Part shown: in pieces, positions 41,794-50,542 of the stretch
Position numbering within the stretch: the stretch's first letter is position 1
Layout: every line of letters starts with the position of its first letter
DNA from: an uncultured Collinsella sp.
GTDB taxonomy: Bacteria > Actinomycetota > Coriobacteriia > Coriobacteriales > Coriobacteriaceae
Length of the DNA stretch: 54,428 bases
Direction of reading: 5' to 3'
NCBI GenBank assembly: GCA_905194675.1
Contig: CAJJTG010000011.1
Span: 1-54,428 of the forward strand
Notes under the pieces: generated by a model
Told to the model about the DNA's origin: nothing
Seen by the model: only the letters and a program-made list of their open reading frames with translations
Databases searched by the model: none
Translations under genes and position numbers: made by a program

Positions 41794-43120
41794 CCTTTTG
41801 CTCCTTCTTCCTAAAGAAGAGTCGAATGGGCGTGCCGGCAAAGTCGAAGGTCGAGCGCATGCGGTTCTCCACGTAGCGCTGGTAGGTGTCGTTGACCAGG
41901 TCACTGTGGTTGACGAAGAACGTGAACGTCGGCGGGTTGACGCCCGTCTGGGTCACGTAGTGCATGCGCAGGCGGCGCTTGCCGTCCACCACGGTATGAC
42001 CGAACTCGCGCAGGTCGGTGAGGAACGCGTTGAGGCGCGAGGTGCTAATCTTCTGCGAGCGCGTCTTTTCGGCGGCGTCTACCATCGCCCAGATCTTCTC
42101 GACGCTGCGGCCGGTGAGAGCAGAGATGCGCAGGTACTGGGCCCAGGGAGCCATGACGCCCAGACGGCGGTCGATGGTCTCCATGCAGGCCTCGCGCTTA
42201 CGGTCGTCGTCGAGCAGATCCCACTTGTTGAGCAGCACAACGATGGCGCAGCCGCGCTCGATGGCAAGACCCATGACCTTCTGGTCCTGCTCGGTAACGC
42301 CCACGGAGGCGTCGACGACGAGCAGCGCCACGTCGGCGCGGTCGATGGCGCGCAGGCCGCGGACCATGGAGTAGTACTCGATATTCTCGTACACGGTGCT
42401 CTTCTTGCGGATGCCCGCGGTGTCGACCATGCGGTAGTGCTTGCCGTTGCGCTCCACGACGGTGTCGATGGCGTCGCGCGTCGTGCCGGCAATGTTGGAC
42501 ACGATAGAGCGGTCGGTGCCTAGGATGCGGTTGAACAGCGAGGACTTGCCGGCGTTGGGGCGGCCGATGATGGCCACATTCAGCGCGTCGGGGAACTCAT
42601 CGGCGACCTCGTCCTCTTCCTCCGGAAGCAGGGCCACGATATCGTCGAGCAGGTCGCCCGTGCCATGGCCATGCAGGGCCGAGAGCGGCGTGGGCTCACC
42701 GATGCCGAGCGAATAAAACTCCCAGATACTGTCGTTCTCGCGATCAGGGTTGTCGAGCTTGTTCACCAGCAGAAAGACCGGCTTGTCGCAGCGCTTGAGC
42801 ATGCGGGCGACCGATTCGTCCTCCTCGGTGACGCCAGTTCGGCCGTCGACCACAAACAGGATGACGGCAGCTTCCTCGGCCGCGGCGAGCGCCTGGTCGC
42901 GGATGGACGTGGCAAAGACATCGTCGCTCTTGAGCGGCTCGATACCGCCCGTGTCGACGATGGTGAACTCACGACCGTTCCAATCGGCCGTGTGATACGA
43001 GCGGTCGCGCGTGACGCCGCGGGACTCGTGGACGATGGCGTCCGAGGTCTGGGCCAGGCGGTTAACGAGCGTGGACTTGCCCACGTTGGGGCGTCCGACG
43101 ACGGCGACGATAGGTTTCAT
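41786..43120 (-). CDS. der: GTPase Der (EngA)
   Basis: Double-GTPase ribosome assembly factor (444 aa) for the 50S subunit. G domain 1 has GRPNVGKST and DTGGIEPL; domain 2 has GRPNAGKSS, DTAGIRKKS and NKWDLL; a KH-like domain ends the chain (from about residue 355). The der-plsY-gpsA order is widespread in Gram-positives. GGAGAG lies before the ATG. Confidence 0.97.
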   Translation of the reverse strand: MKPIVAVVGRPNVGKSTLVNRLAQTSDAIVHESRGVTRDRSYHTADWNGREFTIVDTGGIEPLKSDDVFATSIRDQALAAAEEAAVILFVVDGRTGVTEEDESVARMLKRCDKPVFLLVNKLDNPDRENDSIWEFYSLGIGEPTPLSALHGHGTGDLLDDIVALLPEEEDEVADEFPDALNVAIIGRPNAGKSSLFNRILGTDRSIVSNIAGTTRDAIDTVVERNGKHYRMVDTAGIRKKSTVYENIEYYSMVRGLRAIDRADVALLVVDASVGVTEQDQKVMGLAIERGCAIVVLLNKWDLLDDDRKREACMETIDRRLGVMAPWAQYLRISALTGRSVEKIWAMVDAAEKTRSQKISTSRLNAFLTDLREFGHTVVDGKRRLRMHYVTQTGVNPPTFTFFVNHSDLVNDTYQRYVENRMRSTFDFAGTPIRLFFRKKEQKDA

Positions 43121-43130
43121 CTGCTCTCCT

Positions 43131-44573
43131 TTAATGGGTAGGGTCAGCGGGAATAGTTGAATTGGCGGGCGTTATGCCAAGGATGTGCTCCAGGGTATCG
43201 AGCAGCTCATGCGGCATGGTCGACACCACATGAACCTCGGCGCCGCGACTGGTAAGGCTTGCGAGTAAATCGTCACGATGATACTCGTCAAGCGTCATGC
43301 CGTCAGCGTTGAACATGAGCTTAGGCACAAAGAGCATAACCCCCGACAGATCTTGGGGCAGCTGCTCCAGAATGTCACACGCGACGATGAGGCCGGTCAC
43401 GTCCACGTTGCCGCCAAAGTAGCGGTTCTTGATGGCCGTGACAGTGCCGGCGAGTCCCTGGGGTGACTCCACAAAGCGCGCCACCGTGTCGCGCGCGCTG
43501 GCGCCGGAGAGGCACAGCAGGTGCTGGCTGCGGGCGGTTATGGCCTCGCGGACGCGGGCCAGTCGCTTGGCATCGGTAGCCAGCACATCGTCGGTCTCGT
43601 CCAGATACGAGCGGATCATGCCGATGCCGTCGTAGTACTGCGGGTAACCGTCGTAAAAGTCCGCCTCGGGAGGATCGATGCCGGCGTCCAGATAGAACTC
43701 GTCGCTCATCTGGAAGGTGTGGCGGCCAAAGCGCTCGTAGGCTCGATCCTGGTAGGGACGGATCATAGCGATGGTCTCGCGCGCTAACCCGGGCTTGTCG
43801 CTGTAGGACCAGCTAAAGCGGTTTTGGTGCTTGGTAAAACCGAGCGGCACAATGCCCAGGCTGGTGATCTGCTCATGTTCCTCGCAGTAGCGCAGGGTCT
43901 TTTCCAGCTCCTCGCCGTCGTTCATGCCGGGGCACAACACGATCTGCGCGTGAATCTCGATGCCGGCGGCCATGATGGCCTCGAGTACGTCCATGCCTCG
44001 CTGGGCGTTGCGGCCCATCATACGACGGCGGACGTCGGGGCTCACGGCATGGACCGACACGTTCATGGGGCTCATGTTGCGGGCGATGACGTTTTGAACA
44101 TCTTCGTCGGAGAGGTTCGTGAGCGTGACAAAGTTGCCCTGCAAAAAGCTCAGGCGGTAGTCGTCATCGCGAATATAGAGCGTGGAGCGACCGCCCTTGG
44201 GCAACATGGTCATAAAGCAGAACACGCAGGCGTTAACGCAGGTACGCATGCCATCAAAGATGGGGCCATCGAACTCCAGGCCCCAGTCCTCGCCGGGAAA
44301 GCGGTCGAGCTCGACGGGGGTGACGGTGCCGTCGCGTGGATCGAATACCTCCAGATCGACGGTGTCGTCGTCGGCTTCCCAAAGCCATACGATCATGTCG
44401 GTGAGCTGCTCGCCGTTGACCGTGAGCACGCGCATGCCCGGTTCGATACCCACATCCCATGCGGGCGACTCGGGACGCACGTTCTTAACGAGCGCGCCCT
44501 CACCCGGCTCGGGGTCGCGGCTGCGCCCGTAATCGGCCACCTCGGCGGCGTATGCGGGTACGGTCTGGTCCAT
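43131..44573 (-). CDS. DUF512 radical-SAM protein with PDZ domain
   Basis: Protein of 480 residues. A PDZ-like domain (about 22-75, GALVKNVRPESPAWDVGIEP) precedes a radical-SAM core with a CVNACVFC cluster motif, followed by FMTMLPKGGR, and a C-terminal DUF512 domain. It is a conserved but uncharacterised neighbour of der. The start at 44573 begins two bases after the ispH stop; an upstream frame to 44678 runs inside ispH. Whether the PDZ domain binds a peptide substrate is unknown. Confidence 0.88.
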   Translation of the reverse strand: MDQTVPAYAAEVADYGRSRDPEPGEGALVKNVRPESPAWDVGIEPGMRVLTVNGEQLTDMIVWLWEADDDTVDLEVFDPRDGTVTPVELDRFPGEDWGLEFDGPIFDGMRTCVNACVFCFMTMLPKGGRSTLYIRDDDYRLSFLQGNFVTLTNLSDEDVQNVIARNMSPMNVSVHAVSPDVRRRMMGRNAQRGMDVLEAIMAAGIEIHAQIVLCPGMNDGEELEKTLRYCEEHEQITSLGIVPLGFTKHQNRFSWSYSDKPGLARETIAMIRPYQDRAYERFGRHTFQMSDEFYLDAGIDPPEADFYDGYPQYYDGIGMIRSYLDETDDVLATDAKRLARVREAITARSQHLLCLSGASARDTVARFVESPQGLAGTVTAIKNRYFGGNVDVTGLIVACDILEQLPQDLSGVMLFVPKLMFNADGMTLDEYHRDDLLASLTSRGAEVHVVSTMPHELLDTLEHILGITPANSTIPADPTH

Positions 44574-44575
44574 GG

Positions 44576-45475
44576 TTAGCGGCAAAGCTCCTTGATGCGC
44601 GCGACGGCGCGTTCGATGTGTTCTTGCGGGGTGGAGGCTCCGGCAGTGATGCCGATGTGGCGAGCGTCGGTAAACCACGCGGCCTGGAGCTCGGAAGCTT
44701 CCTCGATATGATGCGTGCGCTCGCAGACGTCAGCGCAGATCTGTGCCAAGCGGCGGGTGTTGCCCGAGTTCTTGCCGCCCACCACGACCATGCAGTCGCA
44801 GCGGTTGGCAAGTGTGGCTGCTGCCTGTTGACGCTCACTCGTGGCGGCGCAGATGGTGTTGATCACACGTAGCTCCTGCACGCGCGGGGTGATAGCGGCC
44901 ACGACCTCAGCGAGGTTCTGCGCGGTCTGGGTGGTCTGCACAACCAGACCCACCTTGCCCTTGAGCGATAGGGCATCGGCGTCGGCGGCACAGCTCACGA
45001 CCTGCGCGTCATTGCCGGCGTGGCCTAGAATACCCTCGACCTCTGGGTGGCCCGGCTCGCCCACGACGATCACGCGGTAGCCTTCGCGCACCAGGCGCTC
45101 GGCCGCCACATGGACCTTCTTCACGTAGGGGCAGGTGGCGTCGACCACGGTAAGGTCGCGCTTGCGGGCAGCATCGATCACCTGCGGCACCACGCCGTGG
45201 GCGCGGATGATCACGGTGCCCGATGCGGCATCGTCCAGGGTATCGGCCAGACCAACGCCTGCCTCGGCGAGCTCGCGTACCACGATGGGGTTATGGATGA
45301 GCGGACCCAAGGTATGGACCTGATTGCACTCCCCTGCCTGCGGCGCAGCGGCCAGCGCCATATCGAGCGCACGCTGTACGCCGTAGCAAGTGCCGGCGTG
45401 GGCGGCGATCTCGATGGTGGGCGCGCCGTCCTGGTCGGACGCGGTCACGGCAGTGTTCGTCACGTTCTCGCTCAT
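44576..45475 (-). CDS. ispH: 4-hydroxy-3-methylbut-2-enyl diphosphate reductase
   Basis: Last enzyme of the MEP isoprenoid pathway (299 aa), an Fe-S protein giving IPP and DMAPP. The three cluster cysteines lie in AGTCYGVQRA, DATCPYVKKV and NTICAATSERQ; VVGGKNSGNTRRL is conserved near the C-terminus. ATG 45475 sits two bases after the acyltransferase stop. IspH supplies the DMAPP that MiaA (16137) uses. Confidence 0.95.
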   Translation of the reverse strand: MSENVTNTAVTASDQDGAPTIEIAAHAGTCYGVQRALDMALAAAPQAGECNQVHTLGPLIHNPIVVRELAEAGVGLADTLDDAASGTVIIRAHGVVPQVIDAARKRDLTVVDATCPYVKKVHVAAERLVREGYRVIVVGEPGHPEVEGILGHAGNDAQVVSCAADADALSLKGKVGLVVQTTQTAQNLAEVVAAITPRVQELRVINTICAATSERQQAAATLANRCDCMVVVGGKNSGNTRRLAQICADVCERTHHIEEASELQAAWFTDARHIGITAGASTPQEHIERAVARIKELCR

Positions 45476-45477
45476 GG

Positions 45478-46206
45478 CTAGAACCTGCCCGGATGCTCGG
45501 CGCACAGTTCGTCGCGCATGGCGTATACGCGGCTCATGGCCTCGGACTCAAACCAGGCCAGGCGCTCCGTACGCTTAAGCCCGGCCGGCGCGTCCGAAAG
45601 TGAGACGGCCTTGCCGGCACGGATCCAGCACTTCTTGGGACGCATGAGCCTTTTGCCCGCGGGCGTGATGTCGGACCAGCCGCAGATGGCGAGCGGGTTG
45701 ACGGGCGCCTTGCCCATCTGAGCGATGAGCGCAAAGCCGCCGTGGACCTCGGGCTTGATCTCGCGCGAGCGGATGCGCGTGCCCTCGGGGAAGATCAGGA
45801 CGTCCTCGCCGCGCAGCAGCGCATGCTGGGCGGCGCGCAGGCACTTCATATCGGCGGTGCCACGCTCGACAGGAATGCCGCCAACGCGGCTAAAAGCCCA
45901 GCGCACAATCTTGCTCTTGGCGAACTCGGACTTAAAGATGGGGCGAATGCGGCGGCCGCCAAAGAATAGCGCCGTCTCCACGGCCAAGAGCTCAGCCATC
46001 GAGGTGTGGTTGCAGATGACCACGCTGCCGCGGCCTTCCTGGCGCTCAAACAGCAGGTCAGCGTCCTCGACCTTCCAACGCCACATGAGCTTGGAGAAGG
46101 CCCAAAGGATGGCCATGACTACGACGACGGCGCCGCGGATGAGCGCTGGGAACTCTGCGTAGGGGGCGTTGTAATAGTCCTCGGGCGTCTGCTTAAACAG
46201 GCGCAT
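45478..46206 (-). CDS. plsC: 1-acyl-sn-glycerol-3-phosphate acyltransferase (PlsC-like)
   Basis: PlsC/LPLAT-family protein (242 aa) with one or two N-terminal hydrophobic segments. The catalytic block reads NHTSMAE: Glu replaces the usual Asp of HX4D. The other motifs are regular: GGIPVERG and FPEGTRIR. It would add the second acyl chain after PlsY. Because of the HX4E change, another lysophospholipid or polyketide-like acceptor is possible. Confidence 0.85.
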   Translation of the reverse strand: MRLFKQTPEDYYNAPYAEFPALIRGAVVVVMAILWAFSKLMWRWKVEDADLLFERQEGRGSVVICNHTSMAELLAVETALFFGGRRIRPIFKSEFAKSKIVRWAFSRVGGIPVERGTADMKCLRAAQHALLRGEDVLIFPEGTRIRSREIKPEVHGGFALIAQMGKAPVNPLAICGWSDITPAGKRLMRPKKCWIRAGKAVSLSDAPAGLKRTERLAWFESEAMSRVYAMRDELCAEHPGRF

Positions 46207-46209
46207 GGG

Positions 46210-46896
46210 CTACCTCCTTTGGTTGATGAGGCCCTCGATAATGCGGACGACCTCGTCGATGGTATGGGCGGTGGAGTCGACGTGCACGGCGTCCTCGGCG
46301 GGCACGAGCGGGGCGACCTCGCGGCTGCTATCAAGCTTGTCGCGCTGCTTGAGGGCGTCGAGGGTATCGTCGACTTCGGTCTCGAGCAGCGCGGGCGTGA
46401 GCGGCTGAGCATCGTTTTGGTGACGCTGCAGCACGCGGCGGCGGGCGCGCTCGCGCGGGTCGGCGGTCAGGAAGACCTTGACCTGCGCGTTAGGGAACAC
46501 GACGGTTCCGATGTCGCGACCCTCGGCCACGATATCGCGGTCCTCGGCGGCGCGGCGCTGATGGATGAGCATGGCGGCGCGCACGCCCGGGTAGGCCGAG
46601 ACTTTGGACACGTTGGCGTCGACCTGCGGGGTGCGGATGGCGGCCGAAGCGTCCTGGCCGTCAATGGTCAGGCGCGTGTCCTCGCCGGTGCCGTTAGTAA
46701 AGCGAATCTCGATCTGCTCGGCGAGGGCGTCGATGGCCGCCTCGTCGTCTAGATCGATGCCGCGGTCGAGCGCGGCGAAGGTGACGGCGCGATACATGGC
46801 ACCCGTGTCGAGCTTGTTAAAGCCAAGCTGGCGGGCGATCTCCTTGGCGATAGTGGACTTGCCGGAACCGGCGGGGCCGTCGATGGCGACGATCAT
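46210..46896 (-). CDS. cmk: Cytidylate kinase
   Basis: Phosphorylates CMP and dCMP (228 aa). The P-loop GPAGSGKS is at residues 8-15; KLDTGAMYRAVTFAAL and GRDIGTVVFPNAQVK are typical; RERARRR is the lid. ATG 46896 has AAGGAAG upstream; in-frame extensions upstream lack conservation. The cmk-plsC-ispH-der neighbourhood is conserved in Gram-positives. Confidence 0.95.
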   Translation of the reverse strand: MIVAIDGPAGSGKSTIAKEIARQLGFNKLDTGAMYRAVTFAALDRGIDLDDEAAIDALAEQIEIRFTNGTGEDTRLTIDGQDASAAIRTPQVDANVSKVSAYPGVRAAMLIHQRRAAEDRDIVAEGRDIGTVVFPNAQVKVFLTADPRERARRRVLQRHQNDAQPLTPALLETEVDDTLDALKQRDKLDSSREVAPLVPAEDAVHVDSTAHTIDEVVRIIEGLINQRR

Positions 46897-46963
46897 GCAA
46901 TGCTTCCTTTCGATGGTTGACGTGCTGGTATGGTTCGCGGGCGCTGGGGGCACGGCGGGTTGT

Positions 46964-47929
46964 CTAGCCCGTGTAGCGCTCGCGGTAGGTGTTGCGCTTG
47001 GGTGCGGAGCCGTGGCTACCGTGGTGACGCGTGCGACTGGCGGGCGTGTCTTGGGGCTTGCCGCCGTTTCGCTTGTCGATCGCCTGCTTGGGCGGGATGC
47101 CACCGGCCTTGAGGATCTGCACCTCGCGGTCGGTGAGCTCGCGCCACGAGCCCTTGGCCACGCCCCCGAGCTCAAGGCCGGCAAAGTTGCAGCGGTGCAG
47201 GCGGATCACCGGATGGTGAATCTTGCTCAGCATGCGCTTGACCTGGTTCTTGCGCCCCTCGCGGATGATGACCTCCACGGCGGTGGTACCGGGCTTTACG
47301 CCTTGCGGAGCCACGGCCTCTGCCTCGCGTGCGGTGATGATGCGGCAGATAGCCGGCTGGCACAGACCGTCGTCGAGCTCGATGCCGCGACGCAGCGGCG
47401 TAAGATCGTGGTCGGACAGCTGCCCGTCCACGAGCGCCTGGTAGGTCTTGTAGACATGCTTGCTGGGGTGCAGCAGGTCCTGCGATAGGTCGCCGTCGGT
47501 GGTAAAGAGCAAAAGGCCTGTGGTGTCGCGGTCCAGGCGACCCACCGGGAAGAGCCCCGGATAGCGGTCGCGCGGGACCAGGTCTGCCACGCAAGGGCGC
47601 TCTTGCGGATCGCTCATGGTGGTGAGGTAGCCGGTCGGCTTGTAGAGCATCAGGTACACGGCGCCCTGGTTGAGCTTGACGGGCATGCCGTCAAGCTCGA
47701 TATGGTCGCGGTCGACATCGACCTTGGTGCCCAGCTCGGTCGCGACCTCGCCGTTAACGGTCACGCGTCCGGCGGTCATCAGGTCCTCCGACCCGCGGCG
47801 GCTCGCCACGCCCGCGCGCGCCAAAAAGCGCTGCAGGCGCATGGTGTGCGGGTAGACAGGCTGGGCGTCGGCAGCGGGTACTGCGTTACCCATGGCGCGC
47901 GTCTCCCCTACTTCGTTAGTCCTCGTCAT
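46964..47929 (-). CDS. RsuA/RluB-family pseudouridine synthase
   Basis: rRNA pseudouridine synthase (321 aa). An S4 RNA-binding domain (about 28-75: RLQRFLARAGVASRRGSEDL) precedes the catalytic domain with the Asp in GRLDRDTTGLLLFT. The last 50 residues are basic and disordered-looking (HHGSHGSAPKRNTYRE). RluB-like (23S) is most likely in this scpA-scpB-cmk context. GGAGGA is five bases from ATG 47929, which overlaps scpB by 14 bases. Confidence 0.92.
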   Translation of the reverse strand: MTRTNEVGETRAMGNAVPAADAQPVYPHTMRLQRFLARAGVASRRGSEDLMTAGRVTVNGEVATELGTKVDVDRDHIELDGMPVKLNQGAVYLMLYKPTGYLTTMSDPQERPCVADLVPRDRYPGLFPVGRLDRDTTGLLLFTTDGDLSQDLLHPSKHVYKTYQALVDGQLSDHDLTPLRRGIELDDGLCQPAICRIITAREAEAVAPQGVKPGTTAVEVIIREGRKNQVKRMLSKIHHPVIRLHRCNFAGLELGGVAKGSWRELTDREVQILKAGGIPPKQAIDKRNGGKPQDTPASRTRHHGSHGSAPKRNTYRERYTG

Positions 47930-48644
47930 GTAAATCCTCCGAGGTCTTGTCGACGACCAGGGTCTCCAAGTCCTCGACTGCCTCAACATCTTCAAGATCG
48001 GTATCGAGCAGTTCGCGCTCTTCGTCCAGGTCCTCGGCCTGCTCCTCGAGCGTGGACTGAATGCTGCGGCCGCTCAGGCGCTCGCGGATAAACTGACGCG
48101 ACTGCTCGTCGGGGGCAAACTGCTCCAGATCGGGCAGATCGCGGGTGGAGCGCAGACCGAACTTTTCCAAGAAGGCGTTGGTCGTGCCGTAGATGATGGC
48201 TTGACCGCGCTGGGGGTCGCGTCCGAGCTCGCGCACCAGACCTTTGTCCACGAGCGACGCGATGACGCCGTCGGAATTGACGCCGCGGATGCCCTTGACC
48301 ACCTCGCGCGTCACGGGCTGGTGGTATGCGATGACGGCCAGTGTTTCGAGCGCGGCCTGCGACAGCTTTTGCGTGTCCCAGCTCAACACATAGGCCTCGA
48401 CCACGTCGTGGTAGGCGGGGTGCGTAAACAGGCGCCAGCCGCCGGCGACCTCACGCAGCTGAAAGCCACGGTTGGCCTCCTCGTACTCAACCTTGAGCTC
48501 GGCGAGCAGCGATGCGCACTCGCCGGGGGCGATATCCAGTGCGCCGGCGAGCGCGGGCGCACTCACCGGGTCGCTCGACACCAGCAGCAGCGCCTCGAGA
48601 GCGCCTTTGAGGCTGTTTGCCTCCAGCGTGGAAAGGTTCGACAT
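47916..48644 (-). CDS. scpB: Segregation and condensation protein B
   Basis: Condensin accessory protein (242 aa) of two winged helices that binds ScpA and SMC in chromosome segregation. LEALLLVSSDPVSAPALAGA and TLAVIAYHQPVTREVVKGIRG are conserved. The acidic C-terminal 60 residues are longer than usual. It follows scpA after 11 bases, as is general. Confidence 0.95.
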   Translation of the reverse strand: MSNLSTLEANSLKGALEALLLVSSDPVSAPALAGALDIAPGECASLLAELKVEYEEANRGFQLREVAGGWRLFTHPAYHDVVEAYVLSWDTQKLSQAALETLAVIAYHQPVTREVVKGIRGVNSDGVIASLVDKGLVRELGRDPQRGQAIIYGTTNAFLEKFGLRSTRDLPDLEQFAPDEQSRQFIRERLSGRSIQSTLEEQAEDLDEERELLDTDLEDVEAVEDLETLVVDKTSEDLHDED

Positions 48645-48655
48645 ACTAGCGTCTC

Positions 48656-49468
48656 CTATTCGGTGAGCTCGGGGCCCTCGCCGGGCACGTATGCCTCGGC
48701 GCCCTCGACGCGGTTGATTTGAATAGTTCCAAAGATCTCGTCCTGGCTCAGTGTAAGAGAGCCGCGCTTGGCGAGCTCGAGCATGGCCAGGAAGGTGACG
48801 ACAAGCTGTTCGGTGGTGGCAACGCCGTCCAACAGCTCGCGGAAGGTGCAGGTTTGGTGAGCCATGGTAAAGCGATCGACCGAGGCCACCGTCAGGTCGA
48901 GCGGCACGCGATGCGGTGCCACGTGCTCGGCTTCCAGCAGGAAAGTCTGGCGCTTGCCGTCCAGGTCGGCGCAGATGACGGCGAGGCCGCGCAGGGTAAT
49001 GCCGGCCAGGTAGTCGGGCATAAGGCCCAAGAACTCGGGGTCGGGGCCGGCCACGCGCGGATGCATGCGGCTTTCGGCCTGCATGCGGGCGCCAAGTGCC
49101 GCCGCCGCGCCTTTAAACTGCTTGTAGGCAATCAGGCGCTGGATCAGGACCTCGCGCAGGGCATCGCCGTCGAGGGCACTGAGTTCCTCAAGGTCTTCGT
49201 CGAACTCGTCATCGTCGTCATCAGCTTTGCGCGGGGCTTCCTGCGGCACCAGCGAGGCGGCCTTGATGTCCAAAAGGGTTGCCGCGACCAGCAAAAAGTC
49301 GCTCGCCACGTCCAGGTCCAACGCCTCGATGCGCTCGGCCTCGGCAAGGTACTGCTCGGTCACCTCGCTGATGGAGATGGCGCCGATATCAACTTTTTGG
49401 CGGGTTACCAGCTGCAGCAGCAGGTCGAACGGTCCGCTGTAGACCTGCGTCGACACGCGATACGACAT
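48656..49468 (-). CDS. scpA: Segregation and condensation protein A
   Basis: Kleisin subunit of the SMC complex (270 aa). The N-terminal SMC-binding region has YSGPFDLLLQLVTRQKVDI and ATLLDIKAASLVP, with an acidic stretch near residues 90-105. The C-terminal winged helix ends near GTIQINRVEGAE. AAGGAGG precedes the ATG. No smc gene is in the window. Confidence 0.95.
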   Translation of the reverse strand: MSYRVSTQVYSGPFDLLLQLVTRQKVDIGAISISEVTEQYLAEAERIEALDLDVASDFLLVAATLLDIKAASLVPQEAPRKADDDDDEFDEDLEELSALDGDALREVLIQRLIAYKQFKGAAAALGARMQAESRMHPRVAGPDPEFLGLMPDYLAGITLRGLAVICADLDGKRQTFLLEAEHVAPHRVPLDLTVASVDRFTMAHQTCTFRELLDGVATTEQLVVTFLAMLELAKRGSLTLSQDEIFGTIQINRVEGAEAYVPGEGPELTE

Positions 49469-49552
49469 CTTCGACCTCCTTTGACGGCGCCTTCGCGGCG
49501 CGGTTTGGGTGCATGTTGCGACCGTTTTGCGCGGTCGACCTGTAAGTTTACC

Positions 49553-50236
49553 TTAGATGCCGGCGATTGCGAAGTTGAGCAGCTGCTCAGCAAGCGGATA
49601 CACGGTAACGTCGAAATAGCGGCCGATCACGTCGATGCCGGTCCACATGGGCAACAGGTACAGAACCAGGATGAGGATGGGCATGGCGTATTGCTGCAGA
49701 CGGTAATAGTTGTTGAGCGCCTTGCCTTTGAGGAACGGCACGATGATCGACGAGCCGTCGAGCGGCGGGATCGGGATGAGGTTGAAGAACGCGAGCGACA
49801 GGTTGACCACGATAAAGGTGGCGCCGAAGTTCATGATCTGGGACGCCACGGCAAAGGACATGCTGGTGTAGAGGCTGCCATATGCCGCGTGCATGAGGGC
49901 GGCAGCGAGGCACGCGAGCGCGATATTCGATGCGGGGCCGGCTGCGCTCACCAGGACCTCGTCGCGCTTGGGGTGTTTGAGGTTGTTGAGGTACACGGGC
50001 ACGGGCTTGGCGAAGGCAAACACGGGACCGCCGGCCGCGAGCATGAGCAGCGGCAGGATGATGGTGCCAAACGGGTCGATATGGTTGAGCGGGTTGAGCG
50101 AGACACGACCGCGCGATCGGGCCGTCTTGTCGCCGAGCGCCCAGGCTGCGGCGGCGTGCGCACTCTCGTGGATAACGATGCCCACGATGACGGCGACGGC
50201 GCTGGCAAGCAGGTTCATGAGGTAGCTGCTGGACAT
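49553..50236 (-). CDS. Site-2 protease family M50 membrane metalloprotease
   Basis: Membrane protein (227 aa) of the M50 rhomboid-like S2P group. The zinc motif is HESAH (residues 24-28) in the first helix; the third ligand Asp is in PIPPLDGSSII. About six hydrophobic segments. There is no PDZ or CBS domain. Homologues sit next to scpA in many Gram-positives; the substrate is unknown. Confidence 0.9.
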   Translation of the reverse strand: MSSSYLMNLLASAVAVIVGIVIHESAHAAAAWALGDKTARSRGRVSLNPLNHIDPFGTIILPLLMLAAGGPVFAFAKPVPVYLNNLKHPKRDEVLVSAAGPASNIALACLAAALMHAAYGSLYTSMSFAVASQIMNFGATFIVVNLSLAFFNLIPIPPLDGSSIIVPFLKGKALNNYYRLQQYAMPILILVLYLLPMWTGIDVIGRYFDVTVYPLAEQLLNFAIAGI

Positions 50237-50245
50237 ATCGCTCCC

Positions 50246-50542
50246 CTAGCGGACGCGGCGCGAGGCGCGCGTGAGCAGGTAGTCGATCACAAACAGGATT
50301 ACGGCGACGATGGCGTAATCCAGGCGGAACACACCGCCAAAGGGCGACGTGATGACGCCATAGCCGGCGATAGCGCTCGGCAGTGCGCGCGAAAGCTCAA
50401 CGACGAAGCCTACGATCTGCAGCTTGGCGGTGAGGCCGCTAAAGCACAGCAGCACGGTCATCGCGCTCATAAAGATGCCGCAGATGCGACAGGCGATGGC
50501 GATGATGCTCATCGCCACGGCAGTGGCCTTACGAGAGTTCAC
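50246..50542 (-). CDS. Small hypothetical membrane protein
   Basis: 98 residues, unrecognised. Two or three hydrophobic segments (ATAVAMSIIAIACRICGIFM, MTVLLCFSGLTAKLQIVGFV and a late YAIVAVILFVIDYLL) and a basic C-terminus. GTG 50542 is chosen: GAGGAGACC is close upstream and the start overlaps the ABC-F gene by 14 bases. The frame extends to 50662 only inside ABC-F. It is probably co-transcribed with the ABC-F and protease genes. Confidence 0.7.
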   Translation of the reverse strand: MNSRKATAVAMSIIAIACRICGIFMSAMTVLLCFSGLTAKLQIVGFVVELSRALPSAIAGYGVITSPFGGVFRLDYAIVAVILFVIDYLLTRASRRVR

